Positions 31,618 to 46,238 of a DNA stretch of 64,000 nucleotides are shown one piece after another. The stretch lies in NCBI RefSeq assembly GCF_036324505.1, contig NC_086357.1, positions 21,649,293-21,713,292 on the forward strand. Reading direction: 5' to 3'. The position numbers were made by a program, and so were the translations under genes. Position 1 is the first letter of the stretch. Each line of letters starts with the position of its first letter. This stretch comes from Eleginops maclovinus (lineage: Eukaryota; Chordata; Actinopteri; Perciformes; Eleginopidae). The notes beneath the pieces are model-generated. The model was not told where the DNA came from and searched no databases. It saw only the letters and a list, made by a program, of their open reading frames with translations.

Positions 31618-34193
31618 GTCCCACAGAAAGTTATATTGTGTACAACTTGTTAGCTTTTACAGAACACAATGTTATAGTACTCAAATGGCTTACATGTAGT
31701 CAATATCTACAGTAAAGAAATAGGCAATCATTTTAGTAGCACAAAAGACATTAGCTCATCCTTTTTGAAGTACTTCCCAAATAGTTGTGTTGTGCTGCGT
31801 TGCGAAGGACTTGGACTGTTCCTGGAGTTTGTGTCTTCTGTACACTGTCTGGGGATTCTGCACACTTCCCCATCAGTGCAGAAGCATATCAACTGGCCTT
31901 CTTTAATTCATTTGTGGTCTTGTCTTTTTATTTTACCAGACTGGTGTCAGAGTTGTGCTCATCTGTTTTGCCTGAGCCTTTACTTATATTCTCACAGTAC
32001 ATTTGAGTTCATCTTTCTTTTTTTTCTCACTGTCTAGCACACTTCTGAGGACACAATGTTTTCAGAGACTGCATTCAGTGTTCTGTTGTGTTCTGTTGCT
32101 GATGATGACTCACTGCTGCTATAACACCCTCAGCATATCTCTTTGACACCCACTGAGACCCACTATGCATTTATTAATGTTAGCGGTTTTGCCAGCGTGA
32201 TCCTATGTGTGGTGAAATCCGGACATTCACGCCTAACGTTAGAATGAGCCTGGAAATAGTCATATGGGAATAAGGATTTGAATGGCTGTTTTTCTAAGTA
32301 GCCTAATAGCAAAGTAAGTGGCAACAGCAAAGCAAACACTAGAAGGGTTTTAGGCCGTAAATCCGCTACCATGCAAAGTATCATCTCTAAAGCAGAGACT
32401 GAGGAGGCTTTTCCAACTCGAGATCAAAGAACTTTACCTTGCTGATTAAAAAAACGCAGGGCAGCTCAACTTTCAGATGCCGTGCGGCTGCCCCATTCTA
32501 GCTTAAGAGGATTAGTGATCTGACTTCTTAAACTACACAACAAAACCACAATAACTAAGGATCAGAACGTGGAAACACAATTTGAAGTGTGAAGAGAGGC
32601 GTCCATGTGTGACATAAATAGCTTTGGGGAGCTTGCAGAAGATTTTGACTTGGAGGGTTGAAGTCTGTAGTATATATTTCAACAATAATTCAAGAAAAGG
32701 AGTAAATTACTGTGCTTTGAAGTTTTCTCAATTCCTCTCACTTTGCATACCCATATATGTTCCAATGTCCCTCTCCCCTCTTTAGATCCAATTTCTGTAT
32801 AAATGTCCCACATCATCGGCGTTCAGTGGCCCTGCCCTTTGAGGTGAGCTGATTCTCCCAGCCTGCACCCTACTAACTCCTGTCCTGTGCATCCCTCCAT
32901 TGCCCTCAGTGCTCTGGCTAAAGGCCTGAGGTGGTGGTCAAGAGCTATTGATCCCCAAGGTGAGAGTTCACACAAGGGCTGCATTGTCAGGGTTCAGAGG
33001 GCAAAGCTGAGTGGGTCAAGTGAGATTGAATGTGCCTGCCTTGTTGCCAGGAGCCATGAAGGTCAGCTCTGCCCAGTTCATTCTGTGACCCCGGCTGGTC
33101 AATAGTGCCTTACGTCCATCAATAGGACTCTGATTCGTCATTAAAAAAATGTATTCGCAGCCTGCACATGTTATTCCCTTGAAGATAGAGGAAAGGCTGT
33201 ACAGATGCAGAAGTTAGTCCCTGGGATTGATTTTGGATGGCAATCATCTTGACCTGCAGGCAGGGGGATAGAAAGGGATTGGTCCTTGTCAATAGTGGAC
33301 AATGGTTGCTGATTTTCTGGTGTTTTCAGTGTATACTTCTTCCAATTAAACTACATAGCTCATCAGCTGGGTCATAGGGGCAATGGCAGAATTGCATGGA
33401 TAGACACATTTCATCAAATAATTTGCCTTTTGATCTGCATTAATGCTGAGCTTCGAGAAATGCTTGTCACAACCAGGCTCTTATCTGTAGAAACTCTGTT
33501 TCCAGAATATAGTTTTAGTTGGAAGCTTACAGTTTTATTATTTCAGCTAACATCAGCTCAGAGGTGATTTAGAGATACATTTTGACATCCATTCTCCAGT
33601 CCTTTGGAATAGCTGGGCAGTCATTCCTATTCCACAATATTTCTCTGACTTTCCTTCAGACACACATGTGTACACACACCCAAACACACACCTACATATA
33701 CACATAGACTCTCACACACGCAATCATTAGGGATGCTCACACTAGACTGTTAGTTTTGGCAAAAACCAGGGAAGGGAGACCGGAAGCCTGAGGAGGGAAT
33801 GTGGGAGGGTGTGTTTGTTAGCAGCAAAATAATAAAGACAGATATACAAGAAAGAGGTTACAACAGTTTGTATACATGGATATTCCAAAAGTACACACCG
33901 GATTAAGAACGCGGTGTGTCTCTGATTTAGAGAGTGATAAGAAACCAAAAGGGGAAAGAGTTGATTGTTTTTCAGCACTGAGTCACTGAAGAAAACCCTG
34001 CAAACAGAAAGTAAGCTCCCAGCAGATATTTTATTCTCTGTTATGATAATCAAAGCTATAAAACATGTATTTTTTCAGTCACAGATACTCCTTTCCTTTA
34101 CCACTATTCTTTTTTTTAAAATCATCGTTCATTTATACTTGTGGCCCCCCTCTTTTTCTCTCTCTCCCGCTCTGCCTGTCAATGTGTGTGTAG
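31618..34193. other. Gene-free stretch
   Basis: No gene supported. 32830-33180 is non-repetitive with balanced composition. Short CA-rich sequence lies at about 33660-33720. The right end runs into a candidate exon described separately. Confidence 0.5.
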
Positions 34194-34278
34194 GCAGCAT
34201 TGTGATAGGAATAGATGTTCCCCCTAAGCGAGACCTGCAAGAGCCATTTGAAAAAATCAGCTTAATGGAGAACAGTAG
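34194..34278 (+). other. Candidate orphan exon, unrecognised
   Basis: An 85-base stretch is preceded by a pyrimidine-rich tract ending TGTGTAG and followed by AG|GTAAGG, a good donor. Only one of three frames is open through it. It encodes about 28 residues including IVIGIDVPPKRDL and QEPFEKISLMENS, of ordinary soluble-protein composition. I do not recognise a family and found no matching neighbouring exons. Chance occurrence is quite possible in 64 kb. Confidence 0.22.
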
Positions 34279-35310
<1,032 letters not shown>

Positions 35311-35735
35311 TGCAACAAGGCTAATACCTACTGCCATGCTAATGTTTCTGGTTGATTGCAAAGCCCATTCTTTAAGCTAACATACTAATATAGGCATGCT
35401 GACATACACACAATGTCAATGCTAACAGGTGAAATATTTCAAATGTATAGTTTTCACAATGTTTACCATCTTAGCGCTTTATTGTGGTAGCATTACATTG
35501 CACCTAACACAATGTGCATCTAAAACTGATGGGACAGTTACTAGCATTCCTGATGGAAACCATAATGTCTGCACCAAAGCTACCAACTCATTTACTGGGT
35601 GTCAAACTATTTGAGTAAGGAAAACTTACAACCGTTCATCATCAGAGGACCATAAAAGTGTAAATAAAAATAATTGTCTGGATCAAAGTGTTGGACGAAT
35701 TAACGTGTCATGATATTGTCATCCCGAGAGCTATG
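35311..35735 (+). repeat. Degenerate interspersed repeat
   Basis: Segments such as CATGCTAATGTTTC, CAATGTTTACCATCTTAGC, ACTGATGGGACAGTTA and CAAAGTGTTGGACGAATTAA occur in the order known from an abundant percomorph interspersed repeat. The copy is strongly diverged, so ends and class are approximate. The call rests on remembered pattern, not on a search. Confidence 0.5.
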
Positions 35736-38448
35736 CTGCTAATGTGACTGAAGTGTGCTCCTCCACCTGATGCTGCATTAGTAAACAGTATGAAAAAACC
35801 TTTTGTCTACTGGAGAAACCATATTCTGCTTTCACACACACGAAAGCGCCTCTAGTGTGAGACATATTTGTTTTAATATTGTATAAAATGTTTTGTAAAT
35901 TAGAGCTGGCTAATAAAACAATATATTAAACTGCATGTTTTGTTGCCATTGTAGTAATAATTCTTTATCTGATTAAATGCCACATTTTTCCTTTTGTGAA
36001 TAACTCATTTTGGAATAAAACTGTAAATAATGATGAAATAATATTTATTTTCTCCCTCTTTCATCATGCTCCCTACCTCTACACTACTGTTTTCTGCTGC
36101 CTGTTTCTGTATTCTTTAAGACATCAATAATTCACGCATGAAGTTGTGGATGAATAATTCACATGCTGGTTTCAGACATACATGTACTGTGCTCGTGTTA
36201 TGGGCCTGTACCCCACTTTCAAATGCAAAGAAAAGGGATCTACCTTGGTACCACAAAGTCAGTCGTACTCCCACTCTCTTTCCTCCCGACTCTATTTCTC
36301 TCACCTCGCTGCATTCTTCTCCCTGTCAGTCGTCCCATTTTCACTCCCTTCATATGCATTCAATTCTCTTTTCATTCTTTCTTGTCACCTAGATTACATG
36401 CATGTAGAGCGAGGTGCTTCTGTTTGAAAGAGACAACACAGGGACAAGGGATAAGTAGTGGTGGCTGAAAAAGGGATTTCACTGCCTATCCTCTCAGCAC
36501 ACAATGCAAGCCTACAATCCTACAAGCTAATCCCATCGCTGCTTAAAATTCGAGGTGTAAAATCATTGCGGGGAGCCAGGCGGGAAGGCAGGCAGAAATC
36601 AGTAGCAATACAAAACCCTGTCTTTTTTCCCCCTTTTCTCACTTTCTCTATTTACCTGTCATTCTTTCTCTCTCAGTCTTTTCATGTCAATTTCTAATTA
36701 AAACATTGTGAGTCATGGGCTATAACTGCATTATCTAGCCTCTGGGTCTATTTAGACACACACTGCCTCCTTAACAACTGTTCACATTAATCATTTGATT
36801 CAGAATGACGCTAATTAGGATTTGTCAATATTATTAATCTCCTCATCCAGCCCTCATGTGGATTTGAATATCTAGGCGATTACCAGCAGTTGATGAAGTG
36901 TTACCTGTTGCCTGGCCAACACAAGGTAATGATGAGCAACGAGGAGGGAAACCACCATTCAAACGGATAATCCTGTTCTTGTGTTGGCAAGCTTTGACCA
37001 CGAGGAAGTATTCGAGAGTGTGAGTGTGTTTACATGCATGATAAGACATATTAGAAAACCAATTAAAATAACTTGAATGGGATGGAAGATGCTAGAGGTA
37101 GATGGCGTATTGAATGAGCTGAGCCAGAATGATATTAGCAAATACCAGTCCTGCAGACGTAAAAACAAAAAAAAAGTGAAAGGGAGCCAAAGATGGTTGC
37201 CGAGCCGAAGCAGCTTGAGAGATGAAAAGCCCAAATAAATCCACGCTGAAGGCGTCTCCACTGTGTTTTCCTCCTTTGGAGAACTAGTTGGAAATGTACT
37301 TCACTCCACAGACGTGCAGATCTCTAGGGAGTGGGCAGAGGTGTGACAGAGCCAGACATTAAACAGAAGCTAGGCCAGGTTAGAGGGGCCAGGCGTGGGA
37401 GACAGGAGAGAGCCTGTGGGATAGAGCCCTGTGTAGGCACCAACTTAACCTGCCCCCCCCCCCCATCTCCAATCCTATCTGCTCACCCACGCACTCTCCT
37501 CCATCCCCACTCCCCCTCGCTCCTCTCCTCTATTTTCTCTCTATTGTATTCATCACCCTCTGCCCACACTGCAAACTCCATGCTGAGACAGAGAATAAGA
37601 GCTCTGCTTGTGTGTTTTGCTTAAAAAGTGACATGTAAGAATGCGCAGCAGCACTCCCCCTGATTGCCGACATTTCCATTCCACACTGAGGACAATTTGA
37701 AGTGGTCTGTACTGCTCCAAACAACATCAGCAGACATATACAGAGACAGCGAGAGAGGAGGGAGGAGAGGTAATCAGTCCCAGGCCACTGTTTAGTAAAT
37801 GCACACAGTCGGTGGTGAGAAGAGGCAGCCTTGTCAAAGTCGGCAGAGTGTTAAACCTTCACAGAAAGACACGGAGCAGTGCTGGAGAGACCAGACAGCC
37901 TGAAATAGTTTAATGTGTTGCAGGATCATGTCCTTGTTACGACATGAGGAACACTAGACTGTCCACCCTTGACTTTCAAATTGAGAAAAAGAGGATCACT
38001 AAAACAAATTCACAATTGTTTGAAGGTAGATTTATTTACAGTATTGTCCTGTTGAAAGTTCAAATGGAAGATGTAGAAAAACAGCAAGAAAGGGGGCTGA
38101 ATTGCACTTTAATAGGGTGCTGCCCCTGCGTCAGGCGCAATACTCCAAAGGGTACACACTTTCTACCTTTTTCTTGCTGAACTTTAGACATCAGTTTAAA
38201 GCTGCTCTAATGTGAAGGTCATGCAGAAAGTGCTTGTGCCGTGAGTTAACGCCTGTGGTGGATGTGGTCAGCATACTCCTCCTCTTCCAAACCAAACACA
38301 AAGGGCAGTGAGCGCTCTTCACCAAAGGGGACAGTACCTCTCTTCTGTTTCTGCTGTGCTGCTTTTACAACACAACCCGTCGCCTCAAAAGAGCCTTGTT
38401 CCTGTCCGCTCTTTCTCTCATTCTCGCTCTTTATTTATGCTTTCTCTG
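35736..38448. other. Gene-free stretch, with a homeodomain-motif-rich block
   Basis: No gene supported. 36690-36970 is non-repetitive and contains CTAATTA, ATTAATC, TGATT and GCTAATTAGG motifs, making it a candidate regulatory element. A run of about 13 C lies near 37451-37463. Confidence 0.45.
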
Positions 38449-38456
38449 GGTGTGTG

Positions 38457-38866
38457 CAGTGGTGGAAAGTAACAAAGTAAGTTTACTCAAGTACTGTAGT
38501 TAAGTATCATTTTGCGGTACTTTATACTTCTACTCCACCAAGTTTTAATGCCAATATTGCACTTTTTAATCAACTTCATTTTTCTGACAGCTTTAGTTAC
38601 CTTATAGATTTAGATTATTAGCTTACAAACTATTAAGTGAACATTGAATTATGATTATGTGTTAAGATATTAAGCAACAGTTTTCAAAGTAATTAAATGA
38701 ACTCCTTTACTAGTGAGCTAAGTACTTTTACTTGTGAAACTTCAGTATACCTTGATGCCAATAGCTCTGTACTATATTTAAGAAGGATTTGAAGGGCAGG
38801 ACTTTTACTTGTGCATTTGGTTTTGCTATACTTTAGTATAAAACCAGTCTACTTCTTCCACCACTG
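38457..38866. mobile_element. hAT-type MITE (CAGTGGTGGAAAGTAAC family)
   Basis: The element begins CAGTGGTGGAAAGTAAC and ends CTTCTTCCACCACTG, so its ends are inverted repeats of the fish hAT MITE class in which TACTTNTACT-type sequence fills the body. The flanking octamers GGTGTGTG (38449-38456) and GTTATGTG (38867-38874) agree at 6 of 8 positions and are probably a decayed 8-bp target duplication. The 410-bp body has no coding capacity. Confidence 0.8.
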
Positions 38867-38874
38867 GTTATGTG

Positions 38875-40429
<1,555 letters not shown>

Positions 40430-40630
40430 AGGAATAGTTTGATATTTTTGGAGGGATTTGTTTAAAAGTTATCGTGCTGAAAGTTGAATGAGAAGATCGA
40501 TACTGCTAGTCTATTAGCTAAGCTTTGTTTAGGGAGCTGTAGGGGTAGTTCTTTAATTTAGCTGAAAACTATGATACCAACAAATCTGCCTTGTTGTTTA
40601 TTATTATCACCTACAACTAAGCATCAAGAA
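40430..40630 (+). repeat. Degenerate interspersed repeat (AAAGGAATAGTTTGA type)
   Basis: The order AAAGGAATAGTTTGATATTTT, then GCTGAAAGTTGAATGAGAAGATCGATAC, then TTAGCTAAGCTTTG follows a widespread fish interspersed repeat (motifs at 40431-40451, 40478-40505 and about 40515-40530). The copy is diverged and appears incomplete. Class is not assigned. Confidence 0.5.
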
Positions 40631-43600
40631 GTGAAGTATTCAGGTTTCTTTCAGAATCTCTGCTGAATGGATTGTTTGGAACAATGGAGAAGACCATTTT
40701 TTTTTGGACAGGGATCAAGTTTGTTCATTCGGAGATGAGATATGGGTGACAGCTGTGCCTCCCATTGAGCTCCAGTGAACAGACAGCACACTGATGTTTC
40801 CCACTGTCATAACACACACAGGACCAATCCACCATTTGGCCTTCTTAGTCTGCCCAGCAACAACTAATGCTGAAATGTATGCTATGGCGCACAGCCAGTG
40901 TCATTTACCATGCGTTGCAATCTCTCTGGATTGATTGGAACAAAATCAATGTTGTTCAGGGACTGACTGCCAGCATTTATAGAGTTGTCAGTGCAGCCTT
41001 CCTGCAGCGAGGGGAGAGGCATGGTGTACAATGGCTGTGTGGATGGTTTGTTTAAGGCTGGAGGCCTGTGGGTGTTGACACAGCTGCCAAGGGAGCGGAG
41101 ATGAGATGAGGGAGACAGGCAAATTTGGGTGAAAGCTACTTTAAGCGCCGGGGTCAGGGGTAATGACGGCGGGATGGAATGATGATGAGCGGCGAGGGGA
41201 AGTGAGCATATGTGTCTACGTTTCAAACTGGCAAACACTTTTGACTCTCAGCACATGACTTTGGTTTCTAAAAACACAAGTACCCCATCTTGTGTGCTGT
41301 GCAGACGGAAACTTTGTTTATATGTGTGGCATACGTGTGTGTGTGTGTGTGTGTGTTTATCCAGAGTGTGTTGAAGAAGGGCTGTTTTTATCATTATCAG
41401 CATTTATCCTCGAGGGTGACCCCTAACTCCCGCCCTCTCATCAGCAAACTCTTTGTTCATGTGTGTGTTCGCGCGTGTGTGTGTGTGTGTGTGTGTGTGT
41501 GTCAGGGAATTGTTTGTCCTCATCAGGACTTAAGGGGTTTTCACTGAGAGGAGGCTTTAACGCTACTTAACCCGTGTTGCCTTAACCCTGCAGCCAACGA
41601 CCTTTGTCTGTTCTATAATCCCTCTACTTCCTGTTTCACACAACACAACTTTTCCCAGAAAATATGTATATACCCGACAACCAGAAAATTAACGGGACAA
41701 TGACCTAACAGTGATAACACACTTTGGCCACTTTATAAAATGGGAAACACATTGAGTGTTACACACTCCAATGGTCTCTTGTTTTGAATTAGAAGCTGCA
41801 GGCAGAGAAAGGATCTGTGTGTTTCTTAGATGATGTAACTGCAGAATGAGAATGCAGTGTTGTAGTTGCCAGAGTCAGACGTGCGCTGCTCGAAATACCA
41901 GGGGGCAAAAACTCCAGCAGTGGAAAGACCAGTCAGACTCAACACACTTACATAACGTCACTCTCAGACAGTCTAACAGCAAAACACATAAACCCATCCC
42001 ATAGTTCTGCAGCCAAACATTGTCTTTGTACTGTAGCCTGAACATGCAAAGGTCAAAGCGTACGCCAACCTTAAGAACACAGTATTATCCAGCATGTTGA
42101 TTCTGGGTTATTTCCGTAATTGCAGTCTCATTAAACAGACATAAAAGATCTGAGGAAGTCATAAATTACAATGTTATTGTAGCTCTCTATGGGTAACAGG
42201 TCTTAGGGAGTAAACAGTGACTATTAAAGGCTCTAAATGTGCCATTAAACAGACTTAAACGCCGTATAAGCCTCATAAGTCCCACTTTTCTGCAGACGGA
42301 TCATGATGAATGAATTAGAAGTCTGCTGGAGTCAGATAAAACACTATACGTTATTGACTCTACGTGTTTTAGTTCTAATGTTCATTTATATTGTTATTTT
42401 GATTCCCTTACTGCTTTTAATATTGATTCATGCTGCTTTTATGACATGGTGTTATTGTTGAGTTTCCTGTGTATTTGAAGCTCGGGAGCTCCATGTTTGA
42501 AATGCAGCTTGTCAAGGCACATGTATTTGACAACACTAGAGGTGTTTTTGAGGGTTTGGAAAGGGAAATACCATGATACCTAGATAATTACCCATCTTAA
42601 TTTGTGCTAATGACAGAAATCACCCGTAGCTATCACAGCCCGATATGATTATCACCCCCAAACATACACAGCACGATATAGTGGTACTGACCTATGGATT
42701 ATTTCCATTTACCAATACGTATATTACATTCATGATAAAAACCTATGGTGGTATGGGACCAGAATTATTGCTCTCAGTCAAATTAGCCTCTGGAAACTAA
42801 TGTAATTATTTAGCACTTCAGTGGGTTGTAAAGGTGGGGGGACGGCATGCTCGAGCTGACATGGTTTCATGCAGCAAATTTATTCAACTGTCAATATCAT
42901 TTAGATCTGTCTGGGTGAGCACTGGAAGCTGCATGGGGGGGGTGGGGGGGGGGGGGGGGACACAGATTGCAACTCAATCATAATGACTTTGTCTTCAATC
43001 TTCACTTCTTTGATGCCGAGGCCACGTCTGTGTTGTGCGTTATGTATGTGTTTGTGCGGTATGTATATGGGGGGAGGGTTCAATATACAACAACAAAACA
43101 CAGATTTATTTTTGTGTCAAGTACGGCATGAATGATTTTATATTGTCATGAAGTATTGGGACAAACTTCAATGCATCTATTGTTGTTTTCAGGTTCTCTG
43201 AATGCACCCCTCATCCCTGCCTGATGAATAAGGGACGATTAAATCAATCTTACAATCCTCATCTCACCATCTCATCTCCTAGTGGTCAGTGCATCCCCTA
43301 TCATCCCACTCAACATGTAATCCCTCAAGATCTTTTTTATTTCAATCATGAACTCTTTTTGAACACATGCCTTTGGAGAACCAAAAATATAACATCAGAG
43401 AGAAAAAAATAAAAGAGAAAGAGTGATCAAGTGACCAGGACAGCTTGTCATCCTGGTCTGTCAGTTCAAGGCTGGCAAGACTGAACAGAGAGTGAAGGAA
43501 CAACAGAAGATGAAGGTACCAGCATGTAATCTCATAATCTGTATGAAACAATAAAGAGGAAGAGTCAGAGTACAGACGGTGACTGAAAAAATTCACCAAA

Positions 43601-44629
43601 GTTACCCTCAGCGAGAGAATGAATTCTATGTATCATTTGCATGCTTAAGCTTGGAGCGTTAAAACCCACAAAGAGATATTTGCATTCTCTTTGCAGTCAT
43701 TTGCAAAGGCAATTCAGGAATGACAAGAGTGTCTGCTGTGACAGAACAAGGCCTTGTGTCGATTGTCAAAATAAAGTTCAGGGACCGCTTCATTGTTAAA
43801 CTGATGAATTCACATCTCGTATCTCATGTCAGTTTGCCCCTGATTGTGCATAACACTTTGCCTTACTTAAAGAACATGTTAGAGAGTTATATAAGGTATT
43901 AATGAATATGTCTGGGAGTGTTTGTCTACGTGCATCTCTGTTCCCTCAGGCTCTGTGAGCGTCCTGACAATTATATCAAATTATCATTGTGTCCCGTTGA
44001 GTACAAGGGATGATGGAGGGGAAGAGACTCAGACGTGAATGGAGACGTAAAAAAAACAAATGGCGGAGAGGATGAGATATTGCTGAAAGGGGAACAGTAT
44101 GAGCCCCCAGGCTGTCCTATAAACAGACAGGACTCTGCATGTTATATGATTGGGAGAGAGCACTTTGTTATATTTCACTATAAACACACAACCAGTTAGA
44201 CAGTTCAAAAGTAAAGCCTATCTGCCATTTATGTCCTACCACATATAGGAGGAAGACAGATAATTACATGTTGTATGTGTTGACACATTTAACCTGCGCT
44301 TTCTACCCTGGAGGCTGAAAACCCAGGTATGAAGTTAAGATATTAACACAACAAAGGCAAAACCAGAAAAAAAAGTAAAATGTAAAAAATGTAAAGGTGT
44401 TGACGCCTTTTCCTGAGAAGTATAGATGTTATCTGTTAGAAGGAATGCATTTAAGTGCACATGTTTTGCATTGGTGTTTATTGGCATACTGAATACCTAT
44501 GTGTTGCTGTTATAGCTACAGTGAAATGCCTTACACACCCATGTAACACGCAAATGTCTTCATGTGTGACGCATTCAAACAGAAGCAGTTCATGCACAGA
44601 AGTATTTCGCTGGCAGAGTTGCAATGATA
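40631..44629. other. Gene-free stretch
   Basis: No gene supported in 4 kb. Short (TG)n tracts occur at 41335-41356 and 41461-41502. 43600-44400 is AT-rich. Frames are short and without family resemblance. Confidence 0.5.
42935..42959 (+). repeat. Poly(G) run with one interruption
   Basis: Twenty-four G with a single T at 42943. Such a run can fold as a G-quadruplex and is also error-prone in sequencing. Confidence 0.9.
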
Positions 44630-44631
44630 TA

Positions 44632-46236
44632 CAGTGGGGCAAAAAAGTATTTAGTCAGCCACCAATTGTGCAAGTTCTCCCATTTAAAAAGATGAGAGAG
44701 GCCTGTAATTTTTATCATAGGTATACCTCAACTATGAGAGACAGAATGAGAAAAAAAAATCCAGAAAATCACATTGTAGGATTTTTAAAGAATTTATTTT
44801 CAAATTATTGTGGAAAATAAGTATTTGGTCAATAACAAAAGTTCATCTCAATACTTTGTTATATACCCTTTGTTGGCAATGACAGAGGTCAAACGTTTTC
44901 TGTAAGTCTTCACAAGGTTTTCACACACTGTTGCTGGTATTTTGGCCCATTCCTCCATGCAGATCTCCTCTAAAGCAGTGATGTTTTGGGGCTGTCGCTG
45001 GGCAACACGGACTTTCAACTCCCTCCAAAGATTTTCTATGGGGTTGAGATCTGGAGACTGGCTAGGCCACTCCAGGACCTTGAAATGCTTCTTACGAAGC
45101 CACTCCTTCGTTGCCCTGGCGGTGTGTTTGGGATCATTGTCATGCTGAAAGACCCAGCCACGCTTCATCTTCAGTGCCCTTGCTGATGGAAGGAGGTTTT
45201 CACTCAAAATCTCACGATACATGGCCCCATTCATTCTTTCCTTTACACGGATCAGTCGTCCTGGTCCCTTTGCAGAAAAACAGCCCCAAAGCATGATGTT
45301 TCCACCCCCATGCTTCACAGTAGGTATGGTGTTCTTTGGATGCAACTCTGCATTCTTTCTCCTCCAAACACGACGAGTTGAGTTTTTACCAAAAAGTTCT
45401 ATTTTGGTTTCATCTGACCATATGACATTCTCCCAATCCTCTTCTGGATCATCCAAATGCCCTCTAGCAAACTTCAGACGAGCCTGGACATGTACTGGCT
45501 TAAGCAGGGGGACACGTCTGGAACTGCAGGATTTAAGTCCCTGGCGGCGTAGTGTGTTACTGATGGTAGCCTCTGTTACTTTGGTCCCAGCTCTCTGCAG
45601 GTCATTCACTAGGTCCCCCCGTGTGGTTCTGGGATTTTTGCTCACCGTTCTTGTGATCATTTTGACCCCACGGGGTGAGATCTTGCGTGGAGCCCCAGAT
45701 CGAGGGAGATTAGCAGTGGTCTTGTATGTCTTCCATTTTCTAATAATTGCTCCCACAGTTGATTTCTTCACACCAAGCTGCTTACCTATTGCAGATTCAG
45801 TTTTCCCAGCCTGGTGCAGGTCTACAATTTTGTCTCTGGTCTCCTTTGACAGCTCTTTGGTCTTGGCCATAGTGGAGTTTGGAGTATGACTGTTTGAGGT
45901 TGTGGACAGGTGTCTTTTATACTGATAACGAGTTCAAAAAGGTGCCATTAATACAGGTAACGAGTGGAGGACAGAGGAGCCTCTTAAAGAAGAAGTTACA
46001 GGTCTGTGAGAGCCAGAAATCTTGCTTGTTTGTAGGTGACCAAATACTTATTTTACCGAGGAATTTACCAATTAATTCATTAAAAATCCTACAATGTGAT
46101 TTCCTGGATTTTTTTTTCTCATTCTGTCTCTCATAGTTGAGGTATACCTATGATAAAAATTACAGGCCTCTCTCATCTTTTTAAATGGGAGAACTTGCAC
46201 AATTGGTGGCTGACTAAATACTTTTTTGCCCCACTG
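44632..46236 (-). mobile_element. Full-length Tc1-type DNA transposon
   Basis: The 1605-bp element is bounded by TA target duplications (44630-44631 and 46237-46238). Its terminal inverted repeats are 157 bp (44632-44788 and 46080-46236) with a single mismatch near the CCAGAAAAT/CCAGGAAAT position. The outer end begins CAGTGGGGCAAAAAAGT. A second related motif, AAAATAAGTATTTGGTCA, lies inside each end (44814-44831 and 46037-46054), matching the IR/DR layout in which the transposase binds two direct repeats per end. It encodes one complete transposase. Near-identical ends and an open frame indicate recent insertion. Confidence 0.97.
44848..45870 (-). CDS. Tc1/mariner-family transposase, intact (340 aa)
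   Basis: Cuts and pastes its own element by binding the inverted repeats and catalysing DNA cleavage and strand transfer at TA sites in the nucleus. Residues about 5-50 form the first helix-turn-helix of the paired-like DNA-binding region ([15 protein letters not shown] through IIRKWK). A GRPR-like linker (LPRSGAPRK, 55-63) and second helix-turn-helix (about 70-110) follow. The catalytic domain has Asp153 (WSDETK), Asp244 (QHDNDPKHT) and Glu279 (DLNPIENLW), giving the DD34E signature. The glycine-rich box ([13 protein letters not shown]) is at 186-198. Length equals that of other vertebrate Tc1 transposases. No stop, frameshift or missing catalytic residue is seen, so it could encode active enzyme. 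Start is the first Met of the family. Which named fish Tc1 lineage it belongs to is not determined. Confidence 0.96.
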   Translation of the reverse strand: MAKTKELSKETRDKIVDLHQAGKTESAIGKQLGVKKSTVGAIIRKWKTYKTTANLPRSGAPRKISPRGVKMITRTVSKNPRTTRGDLVNDLQRAGTKVTEATISNTLRRQGLKSCSSRRVPLLKPVHVQARLKFARGHLDDPEEDWENVIWSDETKIELFGKNSTRRVWRRKNAELHPKNTIPTVKHGGGNIMLWGCFSAKGPGRLIRVKERMNGAMYREILSENLLPSARALKMKRGWVFQHDNDPKHTARATKEWLRKKHFKVLEWPSQSPDLNPIENLWRELKVRVAQRQPQNITALEEICMEEWAKIPATVCENLVKTYRKRLTSVIANKGYITKY

Positions 46237-46238
46237 TA

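Noticed and set aside
45221..45889. 222-codon plus-strand frame over the Tc1 element
   Set aside because: It is antisense to the transposase gene and has no family resemblance. The minus-strand frame carries all catalytic motifs.
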